DNA of 64,000 nt from Nemertoderma westbladi (lineage: Eukaryota; Xenacoelomorpha; Nemertodermatida; Nemertodermatidae): NCBI GenBank assembly GCA_032718475.1, contig JAUCBJ010006774.1, forward strand, positions 62,001-126,000, read 5' to 3'. Shown here piece after piece: positions 44,201 to 58,200 of this stretch; the stretch's first letter is position 1, and every line of letters starts with the position of its first letter. The position numbers and the translations under genes were made by a program. The notes under the pieces were generated by a model. The model was not told the DNA's origin. It did not search any database and saw only the letters and a list, made by a program, of their open reading frames with translations.

Positions 44201-47200
44201 TGTGGGCGCTGCTCCTATCTGCTACCGAAATGTATGTGTGGGCGCTGCTCCTATCTGCTACCGGAATGTATGTGTGGGCGCTGCTCCTATCTGCTACCAG
44301 AATGTATGTGTGGGCACTGCTCCTATCTACTACCCGAATGTATGTGTGGGTGCTGCTCCTATTTGCTATCGGAATGTAGGTGTGGGCGCTGCTTCTATCT
44401 GTAACCGGAATGTATGTGTGGGCGTTGCTCCTATCTGCAACCGGAATGTATGTGTGGGCGTTGCTCCTATCTGTAACCGGAATGTATGTGTGGGCGCTGC
44501 TCCTATCTGCTACTGGAATGTATGTGTGGGCGCTGCTCCTATCTGCTACCGAAATGTATGTGTGGGCGCTGCTCCTATCTGCTACCGGGAATGTATGTGT
44601 GGGCGCTGCTTCTATCTGTAACCGGAATGTATGTGTGGGCGTTGCTCCTATCTGCTACCAGAATGTATGTGTGGGCGCTGCTCCTATCTGCTACTGGAAT
44701 GTATGTGTGGGCGCTGCTCCTATCTGCTACCGAAATGTATGTGTGGGCGCTGCTCCTATCTGCTACCGGAATGTATGTGTGGGCGCTGCTCCTATCTGCT
44801 ACCGGGAATGTATGTGTGGGCGCTGCTCCTATCTGCTACCGGAATGTATGTGTGGGCACTGCTCCTATCTGCTACCGGAATGTAGGTGTGGGCGCTGCTC
44901 CTATTTGCTACCGGAATGTAGGTGTGGGCGCTGCTCCTATTTGCTACCAGAATGTATGTGTGGGTGCTGCTCCTATCTGCTACCGGGAATGTATGTGTGG
45001 GCGCTGCTCCTATCTGCTACCGGAATGTATGTGTGGGCGTTGCTCCTATCTGCAACCGGAATGTATGTGTGGGCGCTGCTCCTATCTGCTACCGGAATGT
45101 AGGTGTGGGCGCTGCTCCTATTTGCTACCAGAATGTATGTGTGGGTGCTGCTCCTATCTGCTACCGGGAATGTATGTGTGGGCGCTGCTCCTATCTGCTA
45201 CCAGAATGTATGTGTGGGCGCTGCTCCTATCTGTAACCGGAATGTATGTGTGGGCGCTGCTCCTATCTGCTACCAGAATGTATGTGTGGGCGCTGCTCCT
45301 ATCTGCTACCGGAATGTATGTGTGGGTGCTGCTTCTATCTGCTACCGGAATGTATGTGTGGGCGCTGCTCCTATCTGCTACCGGAATGTATGTGTGGGCG
45401 CTGCTCCTATCTGCTACCGGAATGTATGTGTGGGCGCTGCTCCTATCTGCTACCGGAATGTACCTATGTGTGGGCGCTGCTCCTATCTGCTACCGGAATG
45501 TATGTGTGGGTGCTGCTCCTATCTGCTACCGGAATGTATGTGTGGGCGCTGCTCCTATCTGCTACCGGAATGTACCTATGTGTGGGCGCTGCTCCTATCT
45601 GCTACCGGAATGTATGTGTGGGCGTTGCTCCTATCTGCAACCGGAATGTATGTGTGGGCGCTGCTCCTATCTGCTACCAGAATGTATGTGTGGGCGCTGC
45701 TCCTATCTGTAACCGGAATGTATGTGTGGGCGCTGCTCCTATCTGCTACCGGAATGTATGTGTGGGCGCTGCTCCTATCTGCTACCGGAATGTAGGTGTG
45801 GGCGCTGCTCCTATCTGCTACCAGAATGTATGTGTGGGCGCTGCTCCTATCTGCTACCGGAATGTATGTGTGGACGCTGCTCCTATCTGTTACCGGAATG
45901 TACCTATGTGTGGGCGCTGCTCCTATTTGCTACCGGAATGTAGGTGTGGGCGGTGCTCCTATCTGCTACCAGAATGTATGTGTGGGCACTGCTCCTATCT
46001 GCTACCGGAATGTAGGTGTGGGCGGTGCTCCTATCTGCTACCAGAATGTATGTGTGGGCGCTGCTCCTATCTGCTACCAGAATGTATGTGTGGGCGCTGC
46101 TCCTATCTGCTACCGGAATGTAGGTGTGGGCACTGCTCCTATCTGCTACCGGAATGTATGTGTGGACGCTGCTCCTATCTGTTACCGGAATGTACCTATG
46201 TGTGGGCGCTGCTCCTATTTGCTACCGGAATGTAGGTGTGGGCGGTGCTCCTATCTGCTACCAGAATGTATGTGTGGGCACTGCTCCTATCTGCTACCGG
46301 AATGTAGGTGTGGGCGGTGCTCCTATCTGCTACCAGAATGTATGTGTGGGCGCTGCTCCTATCTGCTACCGGAATGTAGGTGTGTGCGCTGCTCCTATTT
46401 GCTACCAGAATGTAGGTGTGGGCGGTGCTCCTATCTGTAACCGGAATGTATGTGTGGGCGCTGCTCCTATCTGCTACCGGAATGTATGTGTGGGCGCTGC
46501 TCCTATCTGGTACCAGAATGTATGTGTGGGCGCTGCTCCTATCTGCTACCAGAATGTAGGTGTGGGCGCTGCTCCTATCTGTTACCGGAATGTACCTATG
46601 TGTGGGCGCTGCTCCTATCTGCTACCGGAATGTATGTGTGGGCGCTGCTCCTATCTGCTACCGGAATGTATGTGTGGACGCTGCTCCTATCTGTTACCGG
46701 AATGTACCTATGTGTGGGCGCTGCTCCTATTTGCTACCGGAATGTAGGTGTGGGCGGTGCTCCTATCTGCTACCAGAATGTATGTGTGGGCACTGCTCCT
46801 ATCTGCTACCGGAATGTAGGTGTGGGCGCTGCTCCTATCTGGTACCAGAATGTATGTGTGGGCGCTGCTCCTATCTGCTACCAGAATGTAGGTGTGGGCG
46901 CTGCTCCTATCTGCTACCGGAATGTATGTGTGGACGCTGCTCCTATCTGTTACCGGAATGTACCTATGTGTGGGCGCTGCTCCTATTTGCTACCGGAATG
47001 TAGGTGTGGGCGGTGCTCCTATCTGCTACCAGAATGTATGTGTGGGCACTGCTCCTATCTGCTACCGGAATGTAGGTGTGGGCGCTGCTCCTATCTGGTA
47101 CCAGAATGTATGTGTGGGCGCTGCTCCTATCTGCTACCAGAATGTAGGTGTGGGCGCTGCTCCTATCTGCTACCGGAATGTATGTGTGGGCGCTGCTCCT

Positions 47201-50200
47201 ATCTGCTACCAGAATGTAGGTGTGGGCGCTGCTCCTATCTGCTACCGGAATGTATGTGTGGGCGCTGCTCCTATCTGCTACCGGAATGTATGTGTGGGCG
47301 CTGCTCCTATCTGGTACCAGAATGTATGTGTGGGCGCTGCTCCTATCTGCTACCAGAATGTAGGTGTGGGCGCTGCTCCTATCTGCTACCGGAATGAATG
47401 TGTGGACGCTGCTCCTATCTGTTACCGGAATGTACCTATGTGTGGGCGCTGCTCCTATTTGCTACCGGAATGTAGGTGTGGGCGGTGCTCCTATCTGCTA
47501 CCAGAATGTATGTGTGGGCACTGCTCCTATCTGCTACCGGAATGTAGGTGTGGGCGGTGCTCCTATCTGCTACCAGAATGTATGTGTGGGCGCTGCTCCT
47601 ATCTGCTACCAGAATGTATGTGTGGGCGCTGCTCCTATCTACTACCAGAATGTATGTGTGGGCGCTGCTCCTATCTACTACCGGAATGTACCTATGTGTG
47701 GGCACTGCTCCTATCTACTACCGGAATGTACCTATGTGTGGGCGCTGCTCCTATCTGCTACCAGAATGTATGTGTGGGTGCTGCTCCTATCTGTTACCGG
47801 AATGTATGTGTGGGTGCTGCTCCTATCTGTTACCGGAATGTATGTGTGGGTGCTGCTCCTATCTGCTACCGGAATGTATGTGTGGGTGCTGCTCCTATCT
47901 GTTACCGGAATGTACCTATGTGTGGGCGCTGCTCCTATCTGCTACCAGAATGTATGTGTGGGCGCTGCTCCTATCTGCTACCAGAATGTATGTGTGGGCG
48001 CTGCTCCTATCTGCTACCAGAATGTATGTGTGGGCGCTGCTCCTATCTGCTACCGGAATGTATGTGTGGGCGCTGCTCCTATCTGCTACCGGAATGTAGG
48101 TGTGGGCGCTGCTCCTATCTGCTACCAGAATGTATGTGTGGGCGCTGCTCCTATCTGCTACCAGAATGTATGTGTGGGCGCTGCTCCTATCTGCTACCAG
48201 AATGTATGTGTGGGCGCTGCTCCTATTTGCTACCAGAATGTATGTGTGGACGCTGCTCCTATCTGCTACCAGAATGTATGTGTGGGCGCTGCTCCTATCT
48301 GCTACCGGAATGTAGGTGTGGGCGCTGCTCCTATCTGCTACCGGAATGTAGGTGTGGGCGCTGCTCCTATCTGCTACCACAATGTATGTGTGGGCGCTGC
48401 TCCTATCTGCTACCAGAATGTATGTGTGGGCGCTGCTCCTATCTGCTACCGGAATGTATGTGTGGGCGCTGCTCCTATCTGCTACCAGAATGTATGTGTG
48501 GGCGCTGCTCCTATCTGCTACCAGAATGTATGTGTGGGCGCTGCTCCTATCTGCTACCAGAATGTATGTGTGGGCGCTGCTCCTATCTGCTACCGGGAAT
48601 GTATGTGTGGGCGCTGCTCCTATCTGCTACCGGAGTGTATGTGTGGGCGCTGCTCCTATCTGCTACCGGAGTGTATGTGTGGGCGCTGCTCCTATCTGCT
48701 ACCAGAATGTATGTGTGGGCGCTGCTCCTATCTGCTACCGGGAATGTATGTGTGGGCGCTGCTCCTATCTGCTACCGGAATGTATGTGTGGGCGCTGCTC
48801 CTATCTGCTACCAGAATGTATGTGTGGGCGCTGCTCCTATCTGCTACCGGGAATGTATGTGTGGGCGCTGCTCCTATCTACTACCGGAGTGTATGTGTGG
48901 GCGCTGCTCCTATCTGCTACCGGAGTGTATGTGTGGGCGCTGCTCCTATCTGCTACCAGAATGTATGTGTGGGCGCTGCTCCTATCTGTAACCGGAATGT
49001 ATGTGTGGGCGCTGCTCCTATCTGCTACCAGAATGTATGTGTGGGCGCTGCTCCTATCTGCTACCAGAATGTATGTGTGGGCGCTGCTCCTATCTGCTAC
49101 CGGAATGTATGTGTGGGTGCTGCTTCTATCTACTACCGGAGCGTATGTGTGGGCGCTGCTCCTATCTGCTACCGGAATGTATGTGTGGGCGCTGCTCCTA
49201 TCTGCTACCGAAATGTATGTGTGGGCGCTGCTCCTATCTGCTACCGGAATGTATGTGTGGGCGCTGCTCCTATCTGTTACCAGAATGTATGTGTGGGCGC
49301 TGCTCCTATCTGCTACCGGAATGTATGTGTGGGCGCTGCTCCTATCTGCTACCGAAATGTATGTGTGGGCGCTGCTCCTATCTGCTACCGGAATGTATGT
49401 GTGGGCGCTGCTCCTATCTGCTACCGAAATGTATGTGTGGGCGCTGCTCCTATCTGCTACCGGAATGTATGTGTGGGCGCTGCTCCTATCTGCTACCAGA
49501 ATGTATGTGTGGGCGCTGCTCCTATCTGTAACCGGAATGTATGTGTGGACGCTGCTCCTATCTGCTACCGGAATGTATGTGTGGGCGCTGCTCCTATCTG
49601 CTACCGGAATGTAGGTGTGGGCGCTGCTCCTATCTGCTACCAGAATGTATGTGTGGGCGCTGCTCCTATCTGCTACCGGAATGTATGTGTGGGCGCTGCT
49701 CCTATCTGCTACCGGAATGTATGTGTGGGCGCTGCTCCTATCTGCTACCAGAATGTATGTGTGGGCGCTGCTCCTATCTGCTACCGGAATGTATGTGTGG
49801 GCGCTGCTCCTATCTGCTACCGGAATGTATGTGTGGGCGCTGCTCCTATCTGCTACCGGAATGTATGTGTGGGCGCTGCTCCTATCTGCTACCAGAATGT
49901 ATGTGTGGGCGCTGCTCCTATCTGCTACCGGAATGTATGTGTGGGCGCTGCTCCTATCTGCTACCGGAATGTATGTGTGGGCGCTGCTCCTATCTGTAAC
50001 CGGAATGTATGTGTGGGCGCTGCTCCTATCTGCTACCAGAATGTATGTGTGGGCGCTGCTCCTATCTGCTACCGGAATGTATGTGTGGGCGCTGCTCCTA
50101 TCTGCTACCGGAATGTATGTGTGGGCGCTGCTCCTATCTGTAACCGGAATGTATGTGTGGACGCTGCTCCTATCTGCTACCGGAATGTATGTGTGGGCGC

Positions 50201-52678
50201 TGCTCCTATCTGCTACCGGAATGTATGTGTGGGCGCTGCTCCTATCTGCTACCGGAATGTATGTGTGGGCGCTGCTCCTATCTGCTACCGAAATGTATGT
50301 GTGGGCGCTGCTCCTATCTGCTACCGGAATGTATGTGTGGGCGCTGCTCCTATCTGCTACCGAAATGTATGTGTGGGCGCTGCTCCTATCTGCTACCGGA
50401 ATGTATGTGTGGGCGCTGCTCCTATCTGTAACCGGAATGTATGTGTGGACGCTGCTCCTATCTGCTACCGGAATGTATGTGTGGGCGCTGCTCCTATCTG
50501 CTACCGGAATGTATGTGTGGGCGCTGCTCCTATCTGTAACCGGAATGTATGTGTGGACGCTGCTCCTATCTGCTACCGGAATGTATGTGTGGGCGCTGCT
50601 CCTATCTGTAACCGGAATGTATGTGTGGACGCTGCTCCTATCTGCTACCGGAATGTATGTGTGGGCGCTGCTCCTATCTGCTACCGGAATGTATGTGTGG
50701 GCGCTGCTCCTATCTGCTACCGGAATGTATGTGTGGGCGCTGCTCCTATCTGTAACCGGAATGTATGTGTGGACGCTGCTCCTATCTGCTACCGGAATGT
50801 ATGTGTGGGCGCTGCTCCTATCTGTAACCGGAATGTATGTGTGGACGCTGCTCCTATCTGCTACCGGAATGTATGTGTGGGCGCTGCTCCTATCTGCTAC
50901 CGGAATGTATGTGTGGGCGCTGCTCCTATCTGTAACCGGAATGTATGTGTGGACGCTGCTCCTATCTGCTACCGGAATGTATGTGTGGGCGCTGCTCCTA
51001 TCTGCTACCGGAATGTATGTGTGGGCGCTGCTCCTATCTGCTACCGGAATGTATGTGTGGGCGCTGCTCCTATCTGCTACCGAAATGTATGTGTGGGCGC
51101 TGCTCCTATCTGCTACCGGAATGTATGTGTGGGCGCTGCTCCTATCTGCTACCGAAATGTATGTGTGGGCGCTGCTCCTATCTGCTACCGGAATGTATGT
51201 GTGGGCGCTGCTCCTATCTGCTACCAGAATGTATGTGTGGACGCTGCTCCTATCTGTAACCGGAATGTATGTGTGGACGCTGCTCCTATCTGCTACCGGG
51301 AATGTATGTGTGGGCACTGCTCCTATCTGCTACCGGAGTGTATGTGTGGGCGCTGCTCCTATCTGCTACCAGAATGTATGTGTGGGCGTTGCTCCTATCT
51401 GCTACCAGAATGTATGTGTGGGCACTGTTCCTATCTGCTACCAGAATGTATGTGTGGGCGCTGCTCCTATCTGCAACCGGAATGTATGTGTGGGCGCTGC
51501 TCCTATCTGCTACCAGAATGTATGTGTGGGTGCTGCTCCTATCTGTTACCAGAATGTATGTGTGGGCGCTGCTCCTATCTGCTACCGGAATGTATGTGTG
51601 GGCGCTGCTCCTATCTGCTACCGAAATGTATGTGTGGGCGCTGCTCCTATCTGCTACCGGAATGTATGTGTGGGCGCTGCTCCTATCTGTTACCAGAATG
51701 TATGTGTGGGCGCTGCTCCTATCTGCTACCAGAATGTATGTGTGGGCGCTGCTCCTATCTGCTACCGAAATGTATGTGTGGGCGCTGCTCCTATCTGCTA
51801 CCGGAATGTATGTGTGGGCGCTGCTCCTATCTGCTACCAGAATGTATGTGTGGGCGCTGCTCCTATCTGCTACCGGAATGTATGTGTGGGCGCTGCTCCT
51901 ATCTGCTACCGGAGTGTATGTGTGGGCGCTGCTCCTATCTGTAACCGGCATGTATGTGTCGGCGCTGCTCCTATCTGTTACCGGAATGTTTGTGTGGGCG
52001 CTGCCCCTATCTGCTACCGGAGTGTATGTGTGGGCGCTGCTCCTATCTGCTACCGGAATGTATGTGTGGGCGCTGCTCCTATCTGCTACCGAAATGTATG
52101 TGTGGGCGCTGCTCCTATCTGCTACCGGAATGTATGTGTGGGTGCTGCTCCTATCTGCTACCGGAATGTATGTGTGGGCGCTGTTCCTATCTGCTACCAG
52201 AATGTATGTGTGGGCGCTGCTCCTATCTGTTACCGGAATGTTTGTGTGGGCACTGCCCCTATCTGCTACCGGAGTGTATGTGTGGGCGCTGCTCCTATCT
52301 GCTACCAGAATGTATGTGTGGGCGCTGCTCCTATCTGCTACCGGAATGTATGTGTGGGTGCTGCTCCTATCTGGTACCGGAATGTATGTATGGGCACTGC
52401 TCCTATCTGTTACCAGAATATATGTGTGGGCGCTGCTCCTATCTGTAACCGGAATGTATGTGTGGGCGCTACTCCTATCTGTTACCATAATGTATGTGTG
52501 GGCGCTGCTCCTATCTGTTACCGGAATGTATGTGTGGGCACTGCTCCTATCTACTATCGGAGTGTATGTGTGGGCGCTGCTCCTATCTGCTACCGGAGTG
52601 TATGTGTGGGTGCTGCTCATGTCTGCTACCAGAATGTATGTGTGGGTGCTGCTCCTGTCTGCTACCGGAATGTATGTG
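41254..52678. repeat. 36-bp satellite, about 315 copies, 11.4 kb
   Basis: The unit is TGTATGTGTGGGCGCTGCTC followed by CTATCTGCTACCGGAA. Variants include CAGAA, GTAGGTG, GTGGACG, GTAACC and GGTACC. Two length variants change frame: a 40-bp unit with an extra ACCT (TGTACCTATG), seen from 41339 to about 47911 and not later, and a 37-bp unit with CCGGGAATG, seen from about 44588 to 51300. Multi-unit blocks recur, for example those starting with TGGACGCTG at 45871, 46163, 46675, 46931 and 47403. Because the basic unit is 12 codons without stops in several frames, it yields many overlapping false ORFs (up to 1526 codons). Confidence 0.97.
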
Positions 52679-53574
52679 TCGATTTTGTTGATGGAGGTCA
52701 AACATGCCAATTCTTCCAACACGTGGGGACATTTGGCAGAGAGGACAGGGATATTTGGCATCCTTCTTTAAACGCCCTGTTCTATATACATTTACAGACT
52801 AATTTGCATATTTATTATTACTAATAATATTAATATTATTATTACATATTTATCCTATATCGTATAGTAACTATCAGCTGACAAGCTCTATTTACATTAT
52901 GTTAATATTCTCTAAGTTTAACTTCAAGATTTACTCTTTGCGTAATTCGGAATTCCCTGGGCCATTGATGGTTCCTTTCCGTTGTTGTTTGCTGGAGGGT
53001 AGGGGTAGTATGTGGGGAGTGTTCAAGGGGTGGTATATGGGAAGTGGTCATATGTTCAATTGGATTCTTATTAAATTCGTAGCATAGAATAAAAAATTTA
53101 GGACGGGGGGGTGGGGGGGGGGGTGGGGGTGTTCACCTAGATTCTCATTAAATTCGTAGCATAGAATAACGAATTTAGTATGGATTAGACTAAAAAAGTT
53201 GAGGCTAATGCAAAATAACTAAAATGTTTACAATAATGATAATAATATTCAAGTAGAACTATAGCAATTAAACAATGCAGTGCAATACTGTAATAAGAGA
53301 CTCATTGAAATATAAAAAAATTCAGTGCACTAATAAGAGACTCATTGAAACCTTATCCCACCCAACCTGGTACTCCGGTACCGGTAGCTGTAGGCCTACC
53401 AGTTTGACACTTTGAGAAATTTTTTAGGCAGTTTGAAGTTAGGTTTTACAGCAATAATTCGTTTGAGGGAGTATTTAAGTACAAGTAGTCTAGGCAAGAG
53501 TGGTGACCCCAAATGAGGCTCTTATATCAAAGTAATTTTTAGAAAACCGAATACCTTCGAATACGTAAGGGAAA
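52679..53574. other. Spacer with small direct repeats
   Basis: No gene is seen. A segment of about 45 bp (ATTAAATTCGTAGCATAGAA) occurs near 53070 and again near 53147, on either side of a G-rich tract (53104-53131). The 20-mer TAATAAGAGACTCATTGAAA occurs at 53291 and 53331. The first 80 bp beyond the array contain CATTTGGCAGAGAGGACAGG, weakly resembling in inverse the AAATCTCC-type sequence near 54825. Confidence 0.5.
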
Positions 53575-54133
53575 GGCATGGGCAGCCTTGAATAGGCTTT
53601 CCAGGATTTGGAAGTCACCAAGAATTAATCGAAACTTAAGGTCCGGTTATTTAGAGCAGCAGTAGTTCCAGTACTCCTCTATGGGAGTCCATGCTGGGCT
53701 CTAACTGCTGAGGACACCAAATCTCTGGACGGCACATTCACAAGAATGCTACGCCGGGTTCATTGTGTCAAGTTCAATGCACACATCTCCAACCAGACAC
53801 TATATAACATTGGAGATGTCTCATTGGTTCCCCCAAGCTTGACACTAGAACAAAATCGCCTCCGCTTTGCAGGACATTGCTTTCGCCGTGAGGACCAGCC
53901 AGTGCATAATCTTGTACTTTGGCACCCTCATGGAGTGAATAAGCATGGTGGACAGCCCATGACTTTCTTGAGACGCATCTTAAAGGACACTGGCCTTGAA
54001 GATGCGGATGATCTAGCAAATGTCATGGGTGATAGGGAGTTGTGGCGGTGCAATTTTGTCGATAAGCCGGCACAGCATTCTTAAAAATGCAGCTGCAATG
54101 CAGCATGCCGATCCTAGTAGTAGTAGAAGTAGT
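53575..54133 (+). mobile_element. 3' end of another LINE (RT C-terminal region)
   Basis: The translated pieces AWAALNRLSRIWKS and, after a one-base frameshift near 53638, KVRLFRAAVVPVLLYGSPCW, RRVHCVKFNAHISNQTL, NRLRFAGHCFRRED and HGGQPMTFLRRILKD match the C-terminal region after the RT in RTE/CR1-like elements (vLLYGsE.W, RLRwaGHv.R, GrP). A stop at 54082 is followed by a short 3' UTR ending in TAG-triplet repeats (about 54115-54138). The catalytic RT and endonuclease are absent. It is a 5'-truncated, frameshifted copy. Confidence 0.8.
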
Positions 54134-54138
54134 AGAAA

Positions 54139-54949
54139 ACCGAGAAGTCAGAAAATGTTGGTGAGGCCTACTGGTACACCACAATAATAAATCAATAATT
54201 AACCAGTGTAATGATCAAGCTGTCAGCCAATTACTGAACAGCGAACAGTACCTGAAGTAGCTAAATTCAAAAAAACAACTGGTGGTGACTGGTGAGGCAT
54301 TCAGGTTTCTGGGCTACTTCTACTTCAGCACTTAGGCTTAGGGGTACCGGTAACTACTGCAGTACTGAGTACTGCACTGCAGTGAAAAGGCAGTATATCT
54401 AGACACCAATAGGCTACTGGCAGACTATAATGATTACTTTGAAATGCCAAATATCCCTAGCACACAAATGCCAATTGTCCCAACCTGGGGAATTTTAAAA
54501 ATAAATATACAAGATTATTTTAAAGACATATTCTGTCAACTTTAACATAATACCAAATAGCTGACGATCATTTTCATGAGATTTTCATTTTCATTTTCAT
54601 CATTTCCAAAAGTACCAGTGATGGTACTTATGAAAGGGGGTTTCCTGGAATACAAAAAATAAAAAATTATAGTTTTGACCGGAAAATTACAAAATGTTAT
54701 CCAGAGAATCGCCAGTTGCATTAAATTAAATAATTTTTTCAGTTTCCATATTCAGATATAGTATTATAAGTTGAGTAAAAAAGTTGCTTCAATCCACATT
54801 CAGGAAGTCACTCAAAAGGCAGGCATGCCAAATCTCCCCACGTGCCAAATCTCCCTGGTCTCCCCTGGTAATTGACGGGACAAATAATAACTCGAGAAGT
54901 AAAAGAGATCTCGCTAAGCCATTTTTAGCTTGGCAATCCCCATGGTTAT
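54139..54949. other. Spacer, no gene seen
   Basis: Contains repeated CATTTTCATTTTCAT near 54575-54602 and diverged repeats of GCCAAATCTCCC near 54447-54490 and 54826-54860. No coding signal. Confidence 0.5.
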
Positions 54950-55036
54950 GACGGCGCATTTTGTCGACAAGCCGGCACAGCATATATATTTATATAATGC
55001 AGCTGCAATGTAGCATGCCAATAGTAGTAGTAGTAA
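54950..55036 (+). mobile_element. Minimal 3' stub of the same LINE family
   Basis: TTTTGTCGACAAGCCGGCAC, then GCAGCTGCAATGTAGCATGCC and a TAG-triplet tail repeat the last 80 bp of the LINE end at 54050-54133, with a few changes. This is a second, extremely 5'-truncated insertion in the same orientation. Confidence 0.75.
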
Positions 55037-55233
55037 AACTTTCTTTCAACTCTTTCAACTCTTTCAACTTTCTTTCAATTGAGCTACCCCGTCTACTGCC
55101 ATTAAAAATTGACTAGCTAAGGTATATTTCAAACATCGATTCTCCCCCCTAAATCGACTTCCAAGTTTTATGTTACAACAAATTATTTTGTTTTTAAATT
55201 TTTTTGTTAAAACACATAACATTTCTGTAAAAA

Positions 55234-58200
55234 ATGCTTAAATTGTTGGTATTTGCAACATTTGTTGTAGTTGGATTCAGTTTGCGTTGCAAACGTACAA
55301 TGTCGGATGGAGATATCAAAGATAGAGGAGATCTTTGCGATTTTTGCTGGGTATGTACAGTACCATGTCTTTTGCATGAAACGTTACACATACTGTAGGT
55401 AGATGCCACAACAAAAGAGTGAGCCCAATATACCAAAATAATTTCCTAGTTTAACTTTGATAGGTCGGAATTATTGTTCGGGTCGGAAATCTCCTAGTCT
55501 ATATGTTAAACGAACATGTTAATTTATATTTGGTCAAAATCCCATATTCTGTATATTAAAGCAATAATAATACTTTAGGCACTAAATGTATACATAGAAC
55601 ATAGCACTAAGTTTCCTTCGTACCCATTGAGGCAGCGTCTTTAACAAAAAATCATGGAAAAAGCAATCCAGGTTATGCCAAATGGGAGGACTTCATCATC
55701 TACAGGCAGATACAACGGCAGGTCTAATATCACCAGAATCTAGCTCAACTGACATGCACTGTAAAACTGAGCGATTAGATATGTCAACAAATGATGTTAT
55801 CTATAGGAAAGAATATCTTGCAACAAAGGATGCATTGCCATTAACTCAACTTAGAATATCCACATATAACTGCCGCGGGTTCAACGGAAATGCTCCATAC
55901 ATAACTGATCTACTGGAAGATTGTGATGTTTTAGGAATTCAAGAACACTGGTTAGATGCACAGGAATGTGAACTTTTTCTCAGAAATCTGCACATCGAGT
56001 TTGAAGTTGAGTTTACAGTCAGCAAACAAATGTCAAATCCACTCAGAAAAAGAGGAGTTGGTGGAACAGCACTTTTCTACCGCAAAAACATTTTCAATGT
56101 CATAAATAAGTTTGAATCTGGTGGTGATATAACTGGTATTGTGACGAATGTCAAATCTCTCAATGTCAATCCCATTGCCCTAATTGCAGGATATGCTCCA
56201 GACAGTGGTAAGGATGACCAAACATTTAGCTCTTTCCTGGGGAGATTGGAGGCAACTTTGACGCATTTCAGTCATGCAACACCATTCATCATGATTGATG
56301 CTAATGCCGATATTGGCTCCAGTCAAGGACCACGGTGTAACCAACAACAACCAACAAAGCGTGGTAAAATGCTATTAAATTTTCTCACAGATAACAAACT
56401 TACAGCTGTTGATACCCTAGAATTATGCAATGGCCCGTGTCATACATTCCAGGGCCATGGAAATTCTTATATTGACCATGTACTCACAAACCTCAATGGA
56501 CTTCGACTCTGCACAGAAGGTCAGGTGTATGACCATGACGAACTCAGGAATGGATCAGACCACAGCCCAGTATCAATTAAACTATATCCTATTTTAGCTC
56601 CAGCAACCGAACCTAAAGAGGAAGCCATAAGCAACACCACAGTGAGAATGAAATGCACCAAGAAACAACTGTTACTTAATTGGAACAAAACATCGGCTGA
56701 AAATATATCCAAATATAAAATAGAGGTGAACACCAATCTCAAAGCACTCCAGGAAGAGTATGGCAATAACCCTATTACCTGGACAGAAAAAATAATGAAT
56801 GTGTATCTAGAGAAAGTGACACACACCATTCAGCAAGCAGCTTCAAAGTTTATCATGAAAATCACAATCAGAAAGAAAACCAAAAACCTTAGAATAATAA
56901 ACAAGAAGCTCAACTCTCGGAGCAAAACAACAAAAGGTTTATATAAACAATGGTGCAGTAATGGAAAGTCACCTTATGACCCACTTGGGGAGGCCTTTAA
57001 AGAGTCCAAAAAGAATAGCCGTAGACTCAGAAACTGGTTGGCAAACAAGCTGACAGCGGATCAGGTATTGAGGGCAACAAGCAACAAGAACACATCACCA
57101 AAAGACTATTGGAAATTCTTCAGCACTAAAAAGAATAGTCCGAAAGCAGCAGATCCAACAACTGAGGAAAGGATAAAATCATATTTCTCAAAAAAATTTC
57201 GATGTGAAAATGATAACACAAATACTCAAGACCTTCTCACTCTCAACAAAGACCTAGATGATGAATGTGATGGCTCTTGTACCCCGGTGATCTCAGAATT
57301 GTGGGTAAAATGCGCGATCTTTTCTCTGAATCGAGGGAAGGCACCAGATTTTGACACATTGACTGTCGAACACCTTTTAAATCTTGATCCAATAGTAATT
57401 TCGGTATGCTTAAGGAATGTTATTCAAGCTGCCCTCCTGCTAGGAAAAGTTCCCACCTCTTTTGGTAGAACATTATTAAACACCATACACAAAGGCTCAA
57501 GAAAGGATCCTTACTGCCCAAAATCATTCAGGCCTGTGTCAACAATTAGTATCTTTGCCAAAATTATGGAAGCGATAATCTTGAAACACTACCTAACCAA
57601 CATTGCTCCAGCTGAACTCCAAACAGCTTACCGTAAGGGCTTGGGAACAGATATTGTGGTAGCAGCATTGCTTGAGTTAATCCACAACAATGAAAAGCAA
57701 AACCAAGGAACATATGTGTGTCAGATGGACATACAGAGTGCCTTCGATGAGGTGAATCATTGCAAACTTTTCAACAAACTGAGACATAAAATCAACCCAT
57801 ATGTTTGTAGAATGTTGGTGCATTACTACTCAAATAGCTATATGTTCATCAAGTTTGGTCAATGTATTGACACTGATGGGTTCAAGGTAACAATTGGAAT
57901 ACTTCAAGGTTCAATCCTCTCACCACACCTCTTCAACTTCTTCCTAAGAGAAGTCTTCACAGACATGGAGAATATCAAACTTGGGTGCTTCATCAATAAT
58001 CAATGGCTTGGCTGCCTTTCGTATGCAGATGACATACTCCTAATATCTACATTATCCAGTGAAATTGAAATGATGAGTGCACGCCTAAATGAGTCACTCA
58101 GAAAAATTGGACTTGGCATAGCCACTGATAAAACAAAATGGACGTACTGCAAGCCCCCTAGAAGTAACAAGTATATACCATGCTTCCTTAACCTGATGGG

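Noticed and set aside
41266-52824. Dozens of overlapping frames up to 1526 codons with Cys-rich or Tyr/Trp-rich repeats
   Set aside because: They are the 36-bp unit read in stop-free frames, switching whenever a 37- or 40-bp unit occurs. There is no start, signal or unique domain, and several frames and both strands are equally open.
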